Below, piece by piece: positions 55,409 through 63,730 of a stretch of 64,000 nt of DNA; position 1 is the first letter of the stretch, and every line of letters starts with the position of its first letter. This DNA is from JAGNLM01 sp964439835 (GTDB taxonomy: Bacteria; Pseudomonadota; Gammaproteobacteria; JAABTG01), in NCBI GenBank assembly GCA_964439835.1, contig CAYTPQ010000008.1, forward strand, positions 1 through 64,000. The letters are read 5' to 3'. The notes under the pieces were generated by a model. It saw only the letters and a list, made by a program, of their open reading frames with translations. It did no database searches and was not told the DNA's origin. The translations under genes were made by a program, and so were the position numbers.

Positions 55409-56380
55409 TCAATGCGCCAGCAGGGCGTCGACGAACGCCTCGGCGTCGAAGGGCCGGAGGTCGTCCACGCCCTCGCCGACCCCGATGAAGCGGATCGGCA
55501 GGCCCAGCTCGCGGGCGATGGCGAAGACGATCCCGCCCTTGGCGGTGCCGTCCAGCTTGGTCAGGGCGAGACCCGTCACCTGGACCGCGCCCTGGAAGTG
55601 CCGGGCCTGTGCCAGGGCATTCTGGCCGGTGCCCGCGTCCAGGACCAGCAGCACCTCGTGGGGTGCGCTGGGGTCCACCTTGCCGAGGACCCGGCGGACC
55701 TTCTTGAGCTCCTCCATCAGCGGCTCCCGGGTGTGCAGCCGGCCGGCGGTGTCGGCGAGGAGCACGTCCGCGTGCCGCGCGCGTGCGGCCTGGAGGGCGT
55801 CGTAGACGACCGAGGCGGCGTCGGCGCCGGTCTTCTGGGCAATCACGGGCGCCTGGACCCGCTCGCCCCAGCGCTGCAGCTGCTCGACGGCCGCTGCCCG
55901 GAAGGTGTCCCCCGCCGCCAGCACGACCGAGAGGCCGTCGGCTCGCATCTGGTGGGCCAGTTTGCCGATGGTGGTGGTCTTGCCGGAGCCGTTCACCCCG
56001 ACCACCAGCACCACGAAGGTGCCCTCCCGGTCCGCCGGGATCGCAAGCGGCTGCGCCGCCGGGCGCAGGACCGCCACCATGTCCTCGCGCAGGGCGCGGT
56101 ACAGGGTCTCGGCGTCGCCCAGCTCGCGACGCGCGACCTGGGCGGTCAGGCGTGCGACGATGTCACGGGTCGCCTCGACGCCCACGTCCGCCGTGAGCAG
56201 CACCGTCTCGATCTCGTCCAGCAGGTCGGCGTCGATGGCCCGCCGCCCGAGCACGAGCGCGGCGAGCTTCTCCGTGAGGCCGGCGCGGGTCTTCTGCAGG
56301 CCCTGACGCAGGCGGGACAGCAGACCGGGCCGGCCGGCCTCTGCCGACGGGGCCGACGGGTCACGGCGGGACAGGAACAT
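55409..56380 (-). CDS. ftsY: Signal recognition particle receptor FtsY (short form)
   Basis: A 323-residue SRP-GTPase that receives ribosome-nascent chain-SRP complexes at the membrane. The N domain (about residues 20-95) is followed by the G domain with GVNGSGKTTTIGKLAHQM, DTFRAAAVEQL, DTAGRLHTREPLMEEL and TKLDGTAKGG. It lacks the long acidic A domain of E. coli FtsY (497 residues); only about 20 residues precede the N domain. The 106-bp gap before ftsE contains no gene. Confidence 0.96.
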   Translation of the reverse strand: MFLSRRDPSAPSAEAGRPGLLSRLRQGLQKTRAGLTEKLAALVLGRRAIDADLLDEIETVLLTADVGVEATRDIVARLTAQVARRELGDAETLYRALREDMVAVLRPAAQPLAIPADREGTFVVLVVGVNGSGKTTTIGKLAHQMRADGLSVVLAAGDTFRAAAVEQLQRWGERVQAPVIAQKTGADAASVVYDALQAARARHADVLLADTAGRLHTREPLMEELKKVRRVLGKVDPSAPHEVLLVLDAGTGQNALAQARHFQGAVQVTGLALTKLDGTAKGGIVFAIARELGLPIRFIGVGEGVDDLRPFDAEAFVDALLAH

Positions 56381-56440
56381 GTGGGGTCTCTCGGGGTCTC
56401 ACGGCCAGTCAATGCTAGCACCTCCGGGTGAACGGAACCG

Positions 56441-57841
56441 ATGAGCGACAGACACGCGGTGCGCAGGATGGTGGCGGTCGGAGTGCTCGGCGCGGTGCTG
56501 GCGGCGCCGGCCGCTGCCGAGAGCCGGGTGCAGGAGTTCGTGCTGGACAACGGCCTGCGGGTGCTCGTCAAGCCCGACCGGCGCGCCCCCGTGGTCGTCT
56601 CTCAGATCTGGTACCGGGTCGGCTCCAGCTACGAGCACGACGGCATCACCGGCATCAGCCACATGCTCGAGCACATGATGTTCAAAGGCACGGAAACCCT
56701 CGGCCCCGGCGAGTTCTCGCGCGTGATCGCGGCCGAGGGCGGGCGGGAGAACGCCTTCACCGGCCAGGACTACACCGCGTACTTCCAGCACCTCGCGGCT
56801 GATCGCCTGGAGGTCAGCTTCCGGCTCGAGGCCGACCGGATGGCGAGCCTCCGGCTGCGGGAGGAGGACTTCCTCAAGGAGCGGGAGGTCGTCTCGGAGG
56901 AGCGCCGCCTGCGCACCGAGGACCAGCCGGACGCCCTGACCTACGAGACGTTCCAGGCCACGGCCTACCAGACGAGCCCCTACCGGCACCCGGTCATCGG
57001 CTGGATGGCGGACATCGAGGGCTACACCCTGCAGGACCTGACCGACTGGTACCGGCGTTGGTACGCCCCCAACAACGCGACGCTGGTGGTGGTCGGCGAC
57101 GTCGACCCCGAGGCGGTGCGGGCCCTGGCGCAGAAGCACTTCGGCCCGATCCCCGCGGCCGAGGTGCGGCCTGCCAAGCCGCGGCCGGAGGTGGAGCAGG
57201 CCGGGTTGCGGCGGGTCGTCGTCGAAGCCCCGGCGAAGCTCCCGTATCTGGTCCTGGGCTACAAGGCGCCGACCGCGACGGACGCCGCCGAGGCCTGGGA
57301 GCCTTACGCCCTGGACGTGCTGGCGGCGGTGCTGGGCGGCGATGACAGCTCCCGCCTGCAGCGCCGGCTGGTGCGGGGCGAGGAGATCGCCGCGGACGTC
57401 GGGGCCAGCTATGACCCCTTCGACCGCATGACGACGCTCTTCACGCTCGCCGCGACGCCGAGCGAGGGGCGGCCGGTGGCCGAGGTCGAGGCGAAGCTGC
57501 GCGAAGAGGTCCGCCGGCTCCAGGAGGAGCTCGTCGACCCGGCGGAGCTCGCGAAGGTGAAGAACCAGGTGGTCGCGTCGGACGTCTACCAGCTCGACTC
57601 CGTGATGGCGCAGGCGATGCGGCTCGGCCGGCTGGAGACGGTCGGGATCGGCTGGCGGGCCGGCGAGGAGTACGTCGCCCGGGTCCGGGCGGTCACGCCC
57701 GAGCAGCTGCAGGCGGTCGCCCGCAAGTACCTGGTCGATACGGCCCTGACGGTGGCACACCTGGAGCCCCGCCCCGTCGAAGGCGCGATCGCACGTTCCA
57801 ACGCCGGCGCCGCGCCCAAAGGAGCCCCGCATGCCCGCTAG
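56441..57841 (+). CDS. M16 zinc peptidase, catalytic subunit
   Basis: A 466-residue periplasmic metalloprotease. Signal peptide about residues 1-26 (VGVLGAVLAAPAAA). The inverted zinc motif H-x-x-E-H appears in ISHMLEHMMFKGTE, with the distal glutamate in the EREVVSEERR region. Two repeated M16 domains. The adjacent gene encodes a partner without the zinc motif, so the two probably form a heterodimer, as in mitochondrial processing peptidase. It is divergent from ftsY. The stop overlaps the next gene by 11 bp. Confidence 0.92.
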   Translation: MSDRHAVRRMVAVGVLGAVLAAPAAAESRVQEFVLDNGLRVLVKPDRRAPVVVSQIWYRVGSSYEHDGITGISHMLEHMMFKGTETLGPGEFSRVIAAEGGRENAFTGQDYTAYFQHLAADRLEVSFRLEADRMASLRLREEDFLKEREVVSEERRLRTEDQPDALTYETFQATAYQTSPYRHPVIGWMADIEGYTLQDLTDWYRRWYAPNNATLVVVGDVDPEAVRALAQKHFGPIPAAEVRPAKPRPEVEQAGLRRVVVEAPAKLPYLVLGYKAPTATDAAEAWEPYALDVLAAVLGGDDSSRLQRRLVRGEEIAADVGASYDPFDRMTTLFTLAATPSEGRPVAEVEAKLREEVRRLQEELVDPAELAKVKNQVVASDVYQLDSVMAQAMRLGRLETVGIGWRAGEEYVARVRAVTPEQLQAVARKYLVDTALTVAHLEPRPVEGAIARSNAGAAPKGAPHAR

Positions 57842-59165
57842 ACTCGCCGTCCTGCTGATCGCCGCCCTCAGCCTCCCTGCGCAGGCCCTGCCTACGATCT
57901 CGACCTGGCAGACGGGCAACGGGGCCCGGGTCCTGTTCGTCGAGGCGCGCGAGCTTCCGATCGTCGACGTCAGCGTCATCTTCGACGCCGCGGGGGCGCG
58001 GGATGCCGGCCGGCCCGGCCTCGCCCGCTTGACCAACTCCCTCCTCTCCGAGGGCGCCGCCGGCCTCTCGGCCGACGCCATCGCCGAGCGCTTCGCGGGG
58101 CTCGGCGCGAACTTCGGCACAGCCTCCCAGCGCGATATGGCGAGCATCGAGCTGCGCACGCTAAGTGACTCCGCCACGCTCGGTGCGGCCCTGGAGCTGG
58201 CCGCGGCCGTCGTCACCCGCCCGGACTTCCCGGCCGACGCCGTCGAGCGGGTCCGGGCCCAGATGCTGGTGGCCCTGCGACAGGTCGAGCAGTCGCCCGA
58301 CGACCTGGTCGAGCGGGAGCTCTTCCGGCGCCTCTACGGTGAGCACCCCTATGCCTCGCCGCCCGAGGGCACGGTGGCGGCGGTGACCGCCCTGACCCGC
58401 GAGGACGTGCGGGGCTTCCACGCCCGCTACTACGTCGGACGGAACGCGGTGGTCTCGATCGTCGGCGACCTGGACCGGGCCGCCGCAGAGCGCCTGGCCG
58501 AGACATTGGTGGGGGCCCTTCCGGCCGGGGAGCCGGCGCCCCCGCTGCCGCCGGTGAAGCGGCTCGCGGCCGCCGACACGGTCACCCGCGAGTACCCCTC
58601 GACCCAGACCCACGTGCGGATCGGCGACGCCACCGTCACCCGTGTCGACCCGGACTACTTCCCCCTGTTCGTCGGCAATCACGCCCTCGGCGGCAGCGGG
58701 CTGGTCTCGCTCCTCGCCGAGGAGGTGCGGGAGAAGCGCGGGCTGTCCTACAGCGTGTACAGCGCGCTTGCCCCCATGCGCGCGCCCGGCCCCTTCTTCG
58801 TCGGGCTGCAGACGCGCAACGAGCAGGCCGGCGAGGCCCTGTCGGTCGCCCTCGCCACCTTGAGGCGCTTCATCGAAGAGGGGCCGACCGAGCAGGAGCT
58901 CGACGCCGCCAAGCGCAACATCACCGGCGGCTTCGCCCTGCGGCTCGACAGCAATAAGAAGGTCCTCAGTCAGATCGCCTCGATCGGCTTCTACGGCCTG
59001 CCCCTCGACTACCTCGCGACCTACACCGATAAGGTGCGCGCGGTGACTCGGGAATCGGTCCGGGAGGCCTTCCGCCGGCACGTCGACCCGGACCGGCTGC
59101 TGACGGTGCTGGTCGGCAAGCCCGTAGCGGCGGGGGTGGCGAGCGCGCCGGCCGCCAGCCCGTGA
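57831..59165 (+). CDS. M16 peptidase-like partner subunit (no zinc site)
   Basis: A 444-residue secreted protein with a signal peptide (about residues 1-19, LLIAALSLPAQA). The M16 fold is clear (LTNSLLSEGAAGLSADAIAE, EVREKRGLSYSVYSALAPM, with the substrate-binding RGLSY motif), but the H-x-x-E-H zinc motif is missing. It is expected to pair with the active subunit upstream. The stop overlaps rsmD by 4 bp. Confidence 0.92.
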   Translation: MPARLAVLLIAALSLPAQALPTISTWQTGNGARVLFVEARELPIVDVSVIFDAAGARDAGRPGLARLTNSLLSEGAAGLSADAIAERFAGLGANFGTASQRDMASIELRTLSDSATLGAALELAAAVVTRPDFPADAVERVRAQMLVALRQVEQSPDDLVERELFRRLYGEHPYASPPEGTVAAVTALTREDVRGFHARYYVGRNAVVSIVGDLDRAAAERLAETLVGALPAGEPAPPLPPVKRLAAADTVTREYPSTQTHVRIGDATVTRVDPDYFPLFVGNHALGGSGLVSLLAEEVREKRGLSYSVYSALAPMRAPGPFFVGLQTRNEQAGEALSVALATLRRFIEEGPTEQELDAAKRNITGGFALRLDSNKKVLSQIASIGFYGLPLDYLATYTDKVRAVTRESVREAFRRHVDPDRLLTVLVGKPVAAGVASAPAASP

Positions 59166-59746
59166 GCCCCGCCCGCCCGGGGCGGGTCCGGATCATCGCC
59201 GGCCGCTGGCGCGGGCGCCGGCTGCCGGTGCCCGACCTCCCGGGTCTGCGACCGACCCCCGACCGGGTCCGGGAGACGCTCTTCAACTGGCTCGCCCCGT
59301 GGGTCGAAGGGGCGGCGTGCCTGGACCTCTTCGCCGGCACCGGCGCCCTGGGGCTCGAGGCCGCGTCCCGCGGTGCCCGGCGCGTCGTCATGGTCGACGA
59401 GAGCGACCGGGTGGCGGCGGGTCTACGGGAGCGGGTCACGGAACTGGGCGCCCGGGGGGTGGAGGTCCATCGGGCCGAGGGCCTGGCCTGGCTTCGCCGG
59501 GCGAATGAGCGCTTCGACGTCGTGTTCCTGGACCCACCGTTCCGCCACGGGCTGATCCCGCCCGCCTGTGCCCTGCTGGAGGAACGGGAGCTGCTCGTGG
59601 CCGGTGGGTACGCCTACCTGGAGGCGGAGGGGACCGTGGAGCCAGGGGCCCTGCCGCCCGGCTGGGAGCTGGTGCGTAGCGGCAGGGCGGGCGACGTGCG
59701 GTACCATCTGGCGCGGCGTGCCGGCCCACCGACCGCGGCCGCCTGA
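59162..59746 (+). CDS. rsmD: 16S rRNA (guanine966-N2) methyltransferase
   Basis: A 194-residue enzyme that methylates G966 of 16S rRNA. Typical start RIIAGRWRGRRLPVP, RPTPDRVRETLFNWL, SAM motif CLDLFAGTGALGLEAASRGA and catalytic DPPF in VVFLDPPFRHG. The start (GTG) overlaps the M16 stop. It is followed by coaD after 12 bp, the usual rsmD-coaD pair. Confidence 0.95.
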   Translation: MSPARPGRVRIIAGRWRGRRLPVPDLPGLRPTPDRVRETLFNWLAPWVEGAACLDLFAGTGALGLEAASRGARRVVMVDESDRVAAGLRERVTELGARGVEVHRAEGLAWLRRANERFDVVFLDPPFRHGLIPPACALLEERELLVAGGYAYLEAEGTVEPGALPPGWELVRSGRAGDVRYHLARRAGPPTAAA

Positions 59747-59758
59747 GGAGGGACCCCG

Positions 59759-60253
59759 ATGCCGCTCACCGTCGTCTACCCCGGCACCTTCGACCCGATC
59801 ACCAACGGCCACTGCGACCTGATCGACCGGGCCTCGCGGCTGTTCGAGCGCGTGGTGGTGGGCGTGGCCGCCAGCACCCACAAGCAGCCGTTCTTTCCCA
59901 TCGACGAGCGCCTGGCCCTGGTGGCCCAGGCCGTGCCGACCCACTCGAACGTGGTGGTCCAGCGGCTCGATGGCCTGCTCGTGGACTTCGTGGAGGCCCA
60001 GGGCGCCTCCGTCATCCTGCGGGGGCTGCGCGCGGTGTCGGACTTCGAGTACGAGTTTCAGCTCGCCAGCATGAACCGGCGTCTGTTGCCGACCGTTGAG
60101 ACCCTGTTCCTCACCCCGGCGGAGCAGTTCGGCTTCATCTCCTCCACCCTGGTCCGCGAGGTGGCGGCCCTCGGCGGTGACGTCAGCCCGTTCGTGCCGG
60201 AGCCGGTCGCCGCTGCCCTGAGCCGGCGGTTCGGGTACAATTCCCGACCGTAA
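59759..60253 (+). CDS. coaD: Phosphopantetheine adenylyltransferase
   Basis: A 164-residue enzyme of coenzyme A synthesis (E. coli 159). The nucleotidyltransferase motif TNGHCDLIDRAS of the T/HxGH type appears in VYPGTFDPITNGHCD; the C-terminal ISSTLVREVAALGGDV is the second conserved block. The ATG follows GAGGAGGG. Followed by a ferredoxin gene 22 bp on. Confidence 0.97.
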   Translation: MPLTVVYPGTFDPITNGHCDLIDRASRLFERVVVGVAASTHKQPFFPIDERLALVAQAVPTHSNVVVQRLDGLLVDFVEAQGASVILRGLRAVSDFEYEFQLASMNRRLLPTVETLFLTPAEQFGFISSTLVREVAALGGDVSPFVPEPVAAALSRRFGYNSRP

Positions 60254-60275
60254 AGGTCGGACAAGGTGCCTGGCG

Positions 60276-60524
60276 ATGGCCCTCCTGATCACCGAAGAGT
60301 GCATCAACTGCGACGTCTGCGAGCCGGAGTGCCCGAACCAGGCCATCTCCCAGGGCGAGGACTACTACGTCATCGACCCCAGCCGCTGCACCGAGTGCGT
60401 GGGGCACTTCGACTCCCCCCAGTGCATCGCGGTCTGCCCGGTGGAGTGCATCCACCCGGACCCCGCGTACCCCGAGACCCGGGACGAGCTCCTCCTGAAG
60501 TACCGTCGCCTGATCGCGCGCTAG
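60276..60524 (+). CDS. YfhL-family 4Fe-4S dicluster ferredoxin
   Basis: An 82-residue 2[4Fe-4S] ferredoxin. Cluster motifs: CINCDVCEPECPNQAI and the longer-spaced CTECVGHFDSPQCIAVCP, typical of Alvin-type ferredoxins first described in Allochromatium vinosum, with an insertion between cysteines and a C-terminal extension. It acts as a low-potential electron carrier. Located after coaD as in Pseudomonas (fdx1). Confidence 0.95.
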   Translation: MALLITEECINCDVCEPECPNQAISQGEDYYVIDPSRCTECVGHFDSPQCIAVCPVECIHPDPAYPETRDELLLKYRRLIAR

Positions 60525-60614
60525 CCTGCGGGCACGGTCACCTCGCCCGGGGCGCTACCCGGCGGGGCCGCACCCCGGCCGCAAGGCCGCAGAACGGGTT
60601 CTGTAGCGGGCGGC

Positions 60615-61520
60615 TCAGGCGGTAGCGCGGATCACCGCCTGCACGAGCGCCGCGTCCACCACGCTTCGGTCCACCACCTCGGGCAGCAGGCGCCGCTGGC
60701 GGTAAAGCGCCAGGGGACGGCGGGCCGCCAGCGGCTCCAGCCTCGTCCTCGTCTCCCGCGACAGGCTGTGGAGGGTCAGCAGCAGCGGGGCCTGCCAGGC
60801 GAGGAGCGCGGCGACCGCCTCGCCAGCCGGCGCGTCCTGCCAGATCTGCTGCACGAGCAGCTCGGGAAAGGAGGCAGCGGGCAGCGCGCGCCCCTCGAGG
60901 CCCGGCCCCAGCCGGAAGCCGCCGAGCCCCAGACCGCCCCCGGAGGCGTCGCGCCGAAACCACTGGGCCCGAGCGGGGGAGCCCCCGGCGGCGGCGACCC
61001 GGCGCTCGACATCCCGGGCTTCGGTCGGCGGCGGGTCGTCGGCGGCGGGCACACCGAGGTCGCGGCTGGCGACCGCCCGCCAGCCCGGCGCGTGCGGCAG
61101 GGTCGGCGGGCTCCCGCCGCGCAGTGCCGACACCAGGGCCAGGGGTGCGTCGGCGCCGTCCAGGAGCCATAGCTCGAGCCCGTCCACCGGCGGGAACGGC
61201 AGCGCCGGGGCAGCCTCCAGGGCCGCGACCAGAGGCGCCAGCCCGGGGTGGCCGGACTGGTCGCCCAGCATGGGGTTCACCGGGAGCCGCCGGAGGCCGG
61301 TCGCCCGGGACCAGACCCCGTAGGTGAAGAAGCGCCGCTCGGCGCTCGCCGGACCGATGTCGGCCCAGAGCGGCTGGCGCACCGCCGTCTCGCTGAGCAG
61401 CTCCAGCTGCCAGCGGCTGCCGTTGGGGCTGAGCGCCCGGGCCCCCTCGACCTCCGCGACCTGGAGGACGCCGAGGAAGGGGTTGACCCGCCGCAGGCCG
61501 TAGTATCGGGGTGCGCTCAC
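60615..61520 (-). CDS. Conserved hypothetical protein of the NosL-TlpA operon
   Basis: A 301-residue protein I do not recognise. It begins SAPRYYGLRRVNPFLGVLQV, has no signal peptide or membrane helix, and is rich in Leu, Ala and Pro. There is a DPPPTEARDVERRVAAAGGS segment in the middle and a hydrophobic LLAWQAPLLLTLHSL stretch before a basic C-terminus. The GTG start overlaps the stop of a 13-codon ORF that has its own ribosome-binding site, suggesting coupled translation. It is the last gene of the leftward operon and convergent with the ferredoxin gene. Confidence 0.7.
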   Translation of the reverse strand: MSAPRYYGLRRVNPFLGVLQVAEVEGARALSPNGSRWQLELLSETAVRQPLWADIGPASAERRFFTYGVWSRATGLRRLPVNPMLGDQSGHPGLAPLVAALEAAPALPFPPVDGLELWLLDGADAPLALVSALRGGSPPTLPHAPGWRAVASRDLGVPAADDPPPTEARDVERRVAAAGGSPARAQWFRRDASGGGLGLGGFRLGPGLEGRALPAASFPELLVQQIWQDAPAGEAVAALLAWQAPLLLTLHSLSRETRTRLEPLAARRPLALYRQRRLLPEVVDRSVVDAALVQAVIRATA

Positions 61521-61558
61521 CGGCGCTTGCGCATGGCCTCGGTCAGATAGGGGTCCAT
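61517..61558 (-). CDS. Possible 13-residue leader ORF coupled to the hypothetical protein
   Basis: ATG at 61558 opens the short frame MDPYLTEAMRKRR, whose TGA overlaps the downstream GTG (GTGA). AAGGTG sits 5 nt before the ATG as a good ribosome-binding site, while the downstream GTG has none of its own. It could be a coupling leader, or the true N-terminus of the following gene separated by a frameshift. It is in the 84-bp gap after the NosL-like gene. Confidence 0.4.
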   Translation of the reverse strand: MDPYLTEAMRKRR

Positions 61559-61604
61559 CGGCGCACCTTGTCTGGGTCTCAGGGCCCTTGCAGTCCCCAC
61601 GCGG

Positions 61605-62093
61605 TCACTCGAAGCGGCCCTGGTCGAGCCGCTCCAGCAGTGCCCGGTCGACCTCCTCGTAACGCAGGACCCGGCGACCCTTGTGGTCGCGCAAGAACTC
61701 CTCCGCGTCGGCGCGGGTCACCAGGGGGACGAGCTCGTGGCCCATCGGCCCGAGGACGTCGGAGCCGACGACGTACCAGGCGTCCCGTGCGTCGATCCGC
61801 GACAGCCCGTAGTACTCGGTGACCGCGACGGTCGCGACCGCCGCGGCGGCGCGCCCCGGTGCGTATTTCCCGAGCTCCAGCAGGTACTTGAACAGGTCCT
61901 TGGCGCCGTCGAAGTGGGCGGCGTGGCCGTCGCGCCACAGGACCGTCGCGACCCACTCAGGGTAGCGGGCGACGAACATCCCGCAGACCGGGCAGGTGTC
62001 GCGCGGACCGGGCGCCGGCGTGGCCACGGGGCCGGCCAGCGCGAGGGCCGGCAGGGCGAAGAGGGTCCCCAGCACGTGCCTGCGCGTCGTCAT
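61605..62093 (-). CDS. NosL-like copper-binding accessory protein
   Basis: A 162-residue secreted protein. The N-terminus TTRRHVLGTLFALPALALA looks like a signal peptide with a twin-arginine pair; there is no lipobox cysteine. The NosL/metal-binding signature is DTCPVCGMFVARYPEWVATV, followed by HFDGAKDLFKYLL and the C-terminal ADAEEFLRDHKGRRVLRYEEV. NosL proteins bind Cu(I) and help nitrous oxide reductase assembly, but no nos genes are visible here. Its ATG overlaps the TlpA stop by 4 bp. Confidence 0.85.
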   Translation of the reverse strand: MTTRRHVLGTLFALPALALAGPVATPAPGPRDTCPVCGMFVARYPEWVATVLWRDGHAAHFDGAKDLFKYLLELGKYAPGRAAAAVATVAVTEYYGLSRIDARDAWYVVGSDVLGPMGHELVPLVTRADAEEFLRDHKGRRVLRYEEVDRALLERLDQGRFE

Positions 62094-62731
62094 CGGCTGA
62101 CCGCCTCCTCCTGCTGCAACAGGGGCGCGACGACCTGCACGAAGGTCTCCGGGGTCGACTCCCCCACAATCCGGCCGCGCACGACCCCGGCCCGGTCCAC
62201 GACCACCGTCACCGGCAGGCCCATCACCCCGTAGGATCGCGTGACCCCCCCGTCGGCGTCGAGCAGCACCTCGGCGGTGCTGCCGACGTCCCGGACAAAC
62301 GCCTCCACCTGGTCCCGCGGCTGCATCACGTTCACCGCCAGGGGCGTCAGGCCCCGACCCCGGAGCTCACCGTACACCGGCTCCAGCGCCTGCATCTCGG
62401 ATCGGCAGTAGGGGCACCAGTCCGCCCAGAACCGGATGGCCACCACCCGGCCGGGGTAGTCGCCCGGGAACGCGGCGGTCCCGCCCTCCAGGCGCGGCAG
62501 GGAGAAGGCCGGTGCCTGGGCCCCCGTCTGTACCAGGAGCGGCGCCCGGTCACAGCCGCCGAGCCAGGCCGCGACCAGAACCAGCGCCTGCGCGGTCCCG
62601 ATAACAATAGCGGTGGGACGCGCGCGGCCGCGGCGGCTGGGCCCGCCCGGGCCTGGCTGCCTCTCCGGGGAGGACTCGTGCGTGGTCGGCCCCGCTGGGC
62701 CGCGGCGGAAGGCGGTCGGTCGGATGCTCAC
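62090..62731 (-). CDS. TlpA/ResA-like thioredoxin-fold lipoprotein
   Basis: A 213-residue protein with the redox motif WADWCPYCRSEMQALEPVYG (C-x2-C) and cis-proline segment VMGLPVTVVVDRAGVV. A lipobox-like LGGC, preceded by a hydrophobic stretch, lies about 55-60 residues from the GTG start at 62731. The first 40 residues are Arg/Pro-rich and may not be translated, though no other standard start is seen. The GTG overlaps the stop of the membrane-protein gene. Likely reduces periplasmic thiols or metal sites. Confidence 0.85.
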   Translation of the reverse strand: MSIRPTAFRRGPAGPTTHESSPERQPGPGGPSRRGRARPTAIVIGTAQALVLVAAWLGGCDRAPLLVQTGAQAPAFSLPRLEGGTAAFPGDYPGRVVAIRFWADWCPYCRSEMQALEPVYGELRGRGLTPLAVNVMQPRDQVEAFVRDVGSTAEVLLDADGGVTRSYGVMGLPVTVVVDRAGVVRGRIVGESTPETFVQVVAPLLQQEEAVSR

Positions 62732-63726
62732 GCGAACAGGACCAGACTCGACCTCAGCACCGCCCAGGTCGCCAGCAGATAAAAGACGCCCAGGAGCAGC
62801 GCCGCGGCGCCTGCGCACCGGGACGCGCGCGGGGGTGCCGCCAGCGCCAGGCTCGGAATCCGAGCGAACGGCCCCGAGACGGCCGCCGCCATCGCGCAGG
62901 CCGTGCCTGCGAAGAGGGCCCCGTACAGCGGGTAGCCCAGGTAGTCGTAGCCGCCCTTCAAGAGGCAGAACGGGCAGTGGTGGTGCGGGCTCTCGTAGAC
63001 GTAGACGGAGACGAAGGACACGACCCCCGCGAGGGCCACCGCGAAGGCGAGGGCGGCGGCGACGCCGAGGGCGACGCCACCTCTCGCCGAGCGCCAGGTG
63101 CGGGCCGCCAAGGCGACCACCAGGGCGCCTGCCAGGTAGAAGGCGACCATGGCGGGTCCCGCCGGCAGGGCGGCGACCTCGGCCGCCACCCCCGCCCCCT
63201 CGGCGCTGAATAGCGAGCCGCAGCAGGAGGTGATGACCTCGGGCGACAGCCGGGCGAAGTACAGCGACTGGAGCACCGCCTCGGCCAGCGCGAGCGGCGT
63301 GAGCGCGAGCAGGAGGGCATATTTCCCCCGTACCAGGGGGTAGTCGAAGCCTTCCCGGTCCAGGCGGTCGACGGCCAGCCACGCGGCCGCGCCGAAGAAC
63401 AGCAGGACCTTGAGGGCGAGGGTCGGGAAGCCGAAGGCGTTCGCGTTCAGCGTGCCGGTCGCGCACATGGCGCCGGTGATCTGGGTCGAGAGACCCTCGG
63501 CCACGAAGACGAAGAGACCGAGCGACAGCGTCTGCGCGAGCAGCACCAGGGCGACGACCGTGGACACCAGGTAGGTGCCGCGCTCGAGCCGGACCTGGGC
63601 CTCGCTGCCGCTGGCCAGGTCCCAGCGGCGGACGACCCTCAGCGCGAAAGGCGTCGCCAGGAGGAGGCCGGCCCCCACGAGCAGGGAGATCAGGAGCAGG
63701 GCCAGGACCGGCGGGTGGAGCAACAC
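62728..63726 (-). CDS. Multi-spanning membrane protein of the NosL-TlpA-ABC operon
   Basis: A 332-residue inner-membrane protein with about eight hydrophobic helices. It is not a typical ABC permease (no FtsX/MacB periplasmic domain). Noteworthy residues are the CC pair in VITSCCGSLFSAEG and the YESPHHHCPFCLLKGGYDY segment, a His3-Cys-x2-Cys cluster that could bind copper or take part in thiol exchange. GTG start at 63726, 4 bp after the ABC ATPase stop. I do not know the family's function. Confidence 0.8.
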   Translation of the reverse strand: MLLHPPVLALLLISLLVGAGLLLATPFALRVVRRWDLASGSEAQVRLERGTYLVSTVVALVLLAQTLSLGLFVFVAEGLSTQITGAMCATGTLNANAFGFPTLALKVLLFFGAAAWLAVDRLDREGFDYPLVRGKYALLLALTPLALAEAVLQSLYFARLSPEVITSCCGSLFSAEGAGVAAEVAALPAGPAMVAFYLAGALVVALAARTWRSARGGVALGVAAALAFAVALAGVVSFVSVYVYESPHHHCPFCLLKGGYDYLGYPLYGALFAGTACAMAAAVSGPFARIPSLALAAPPRASRCAGAAALLLGVFYLLATWAVLRSSLVLFA

Positions 63727-63730
63727 CAGC

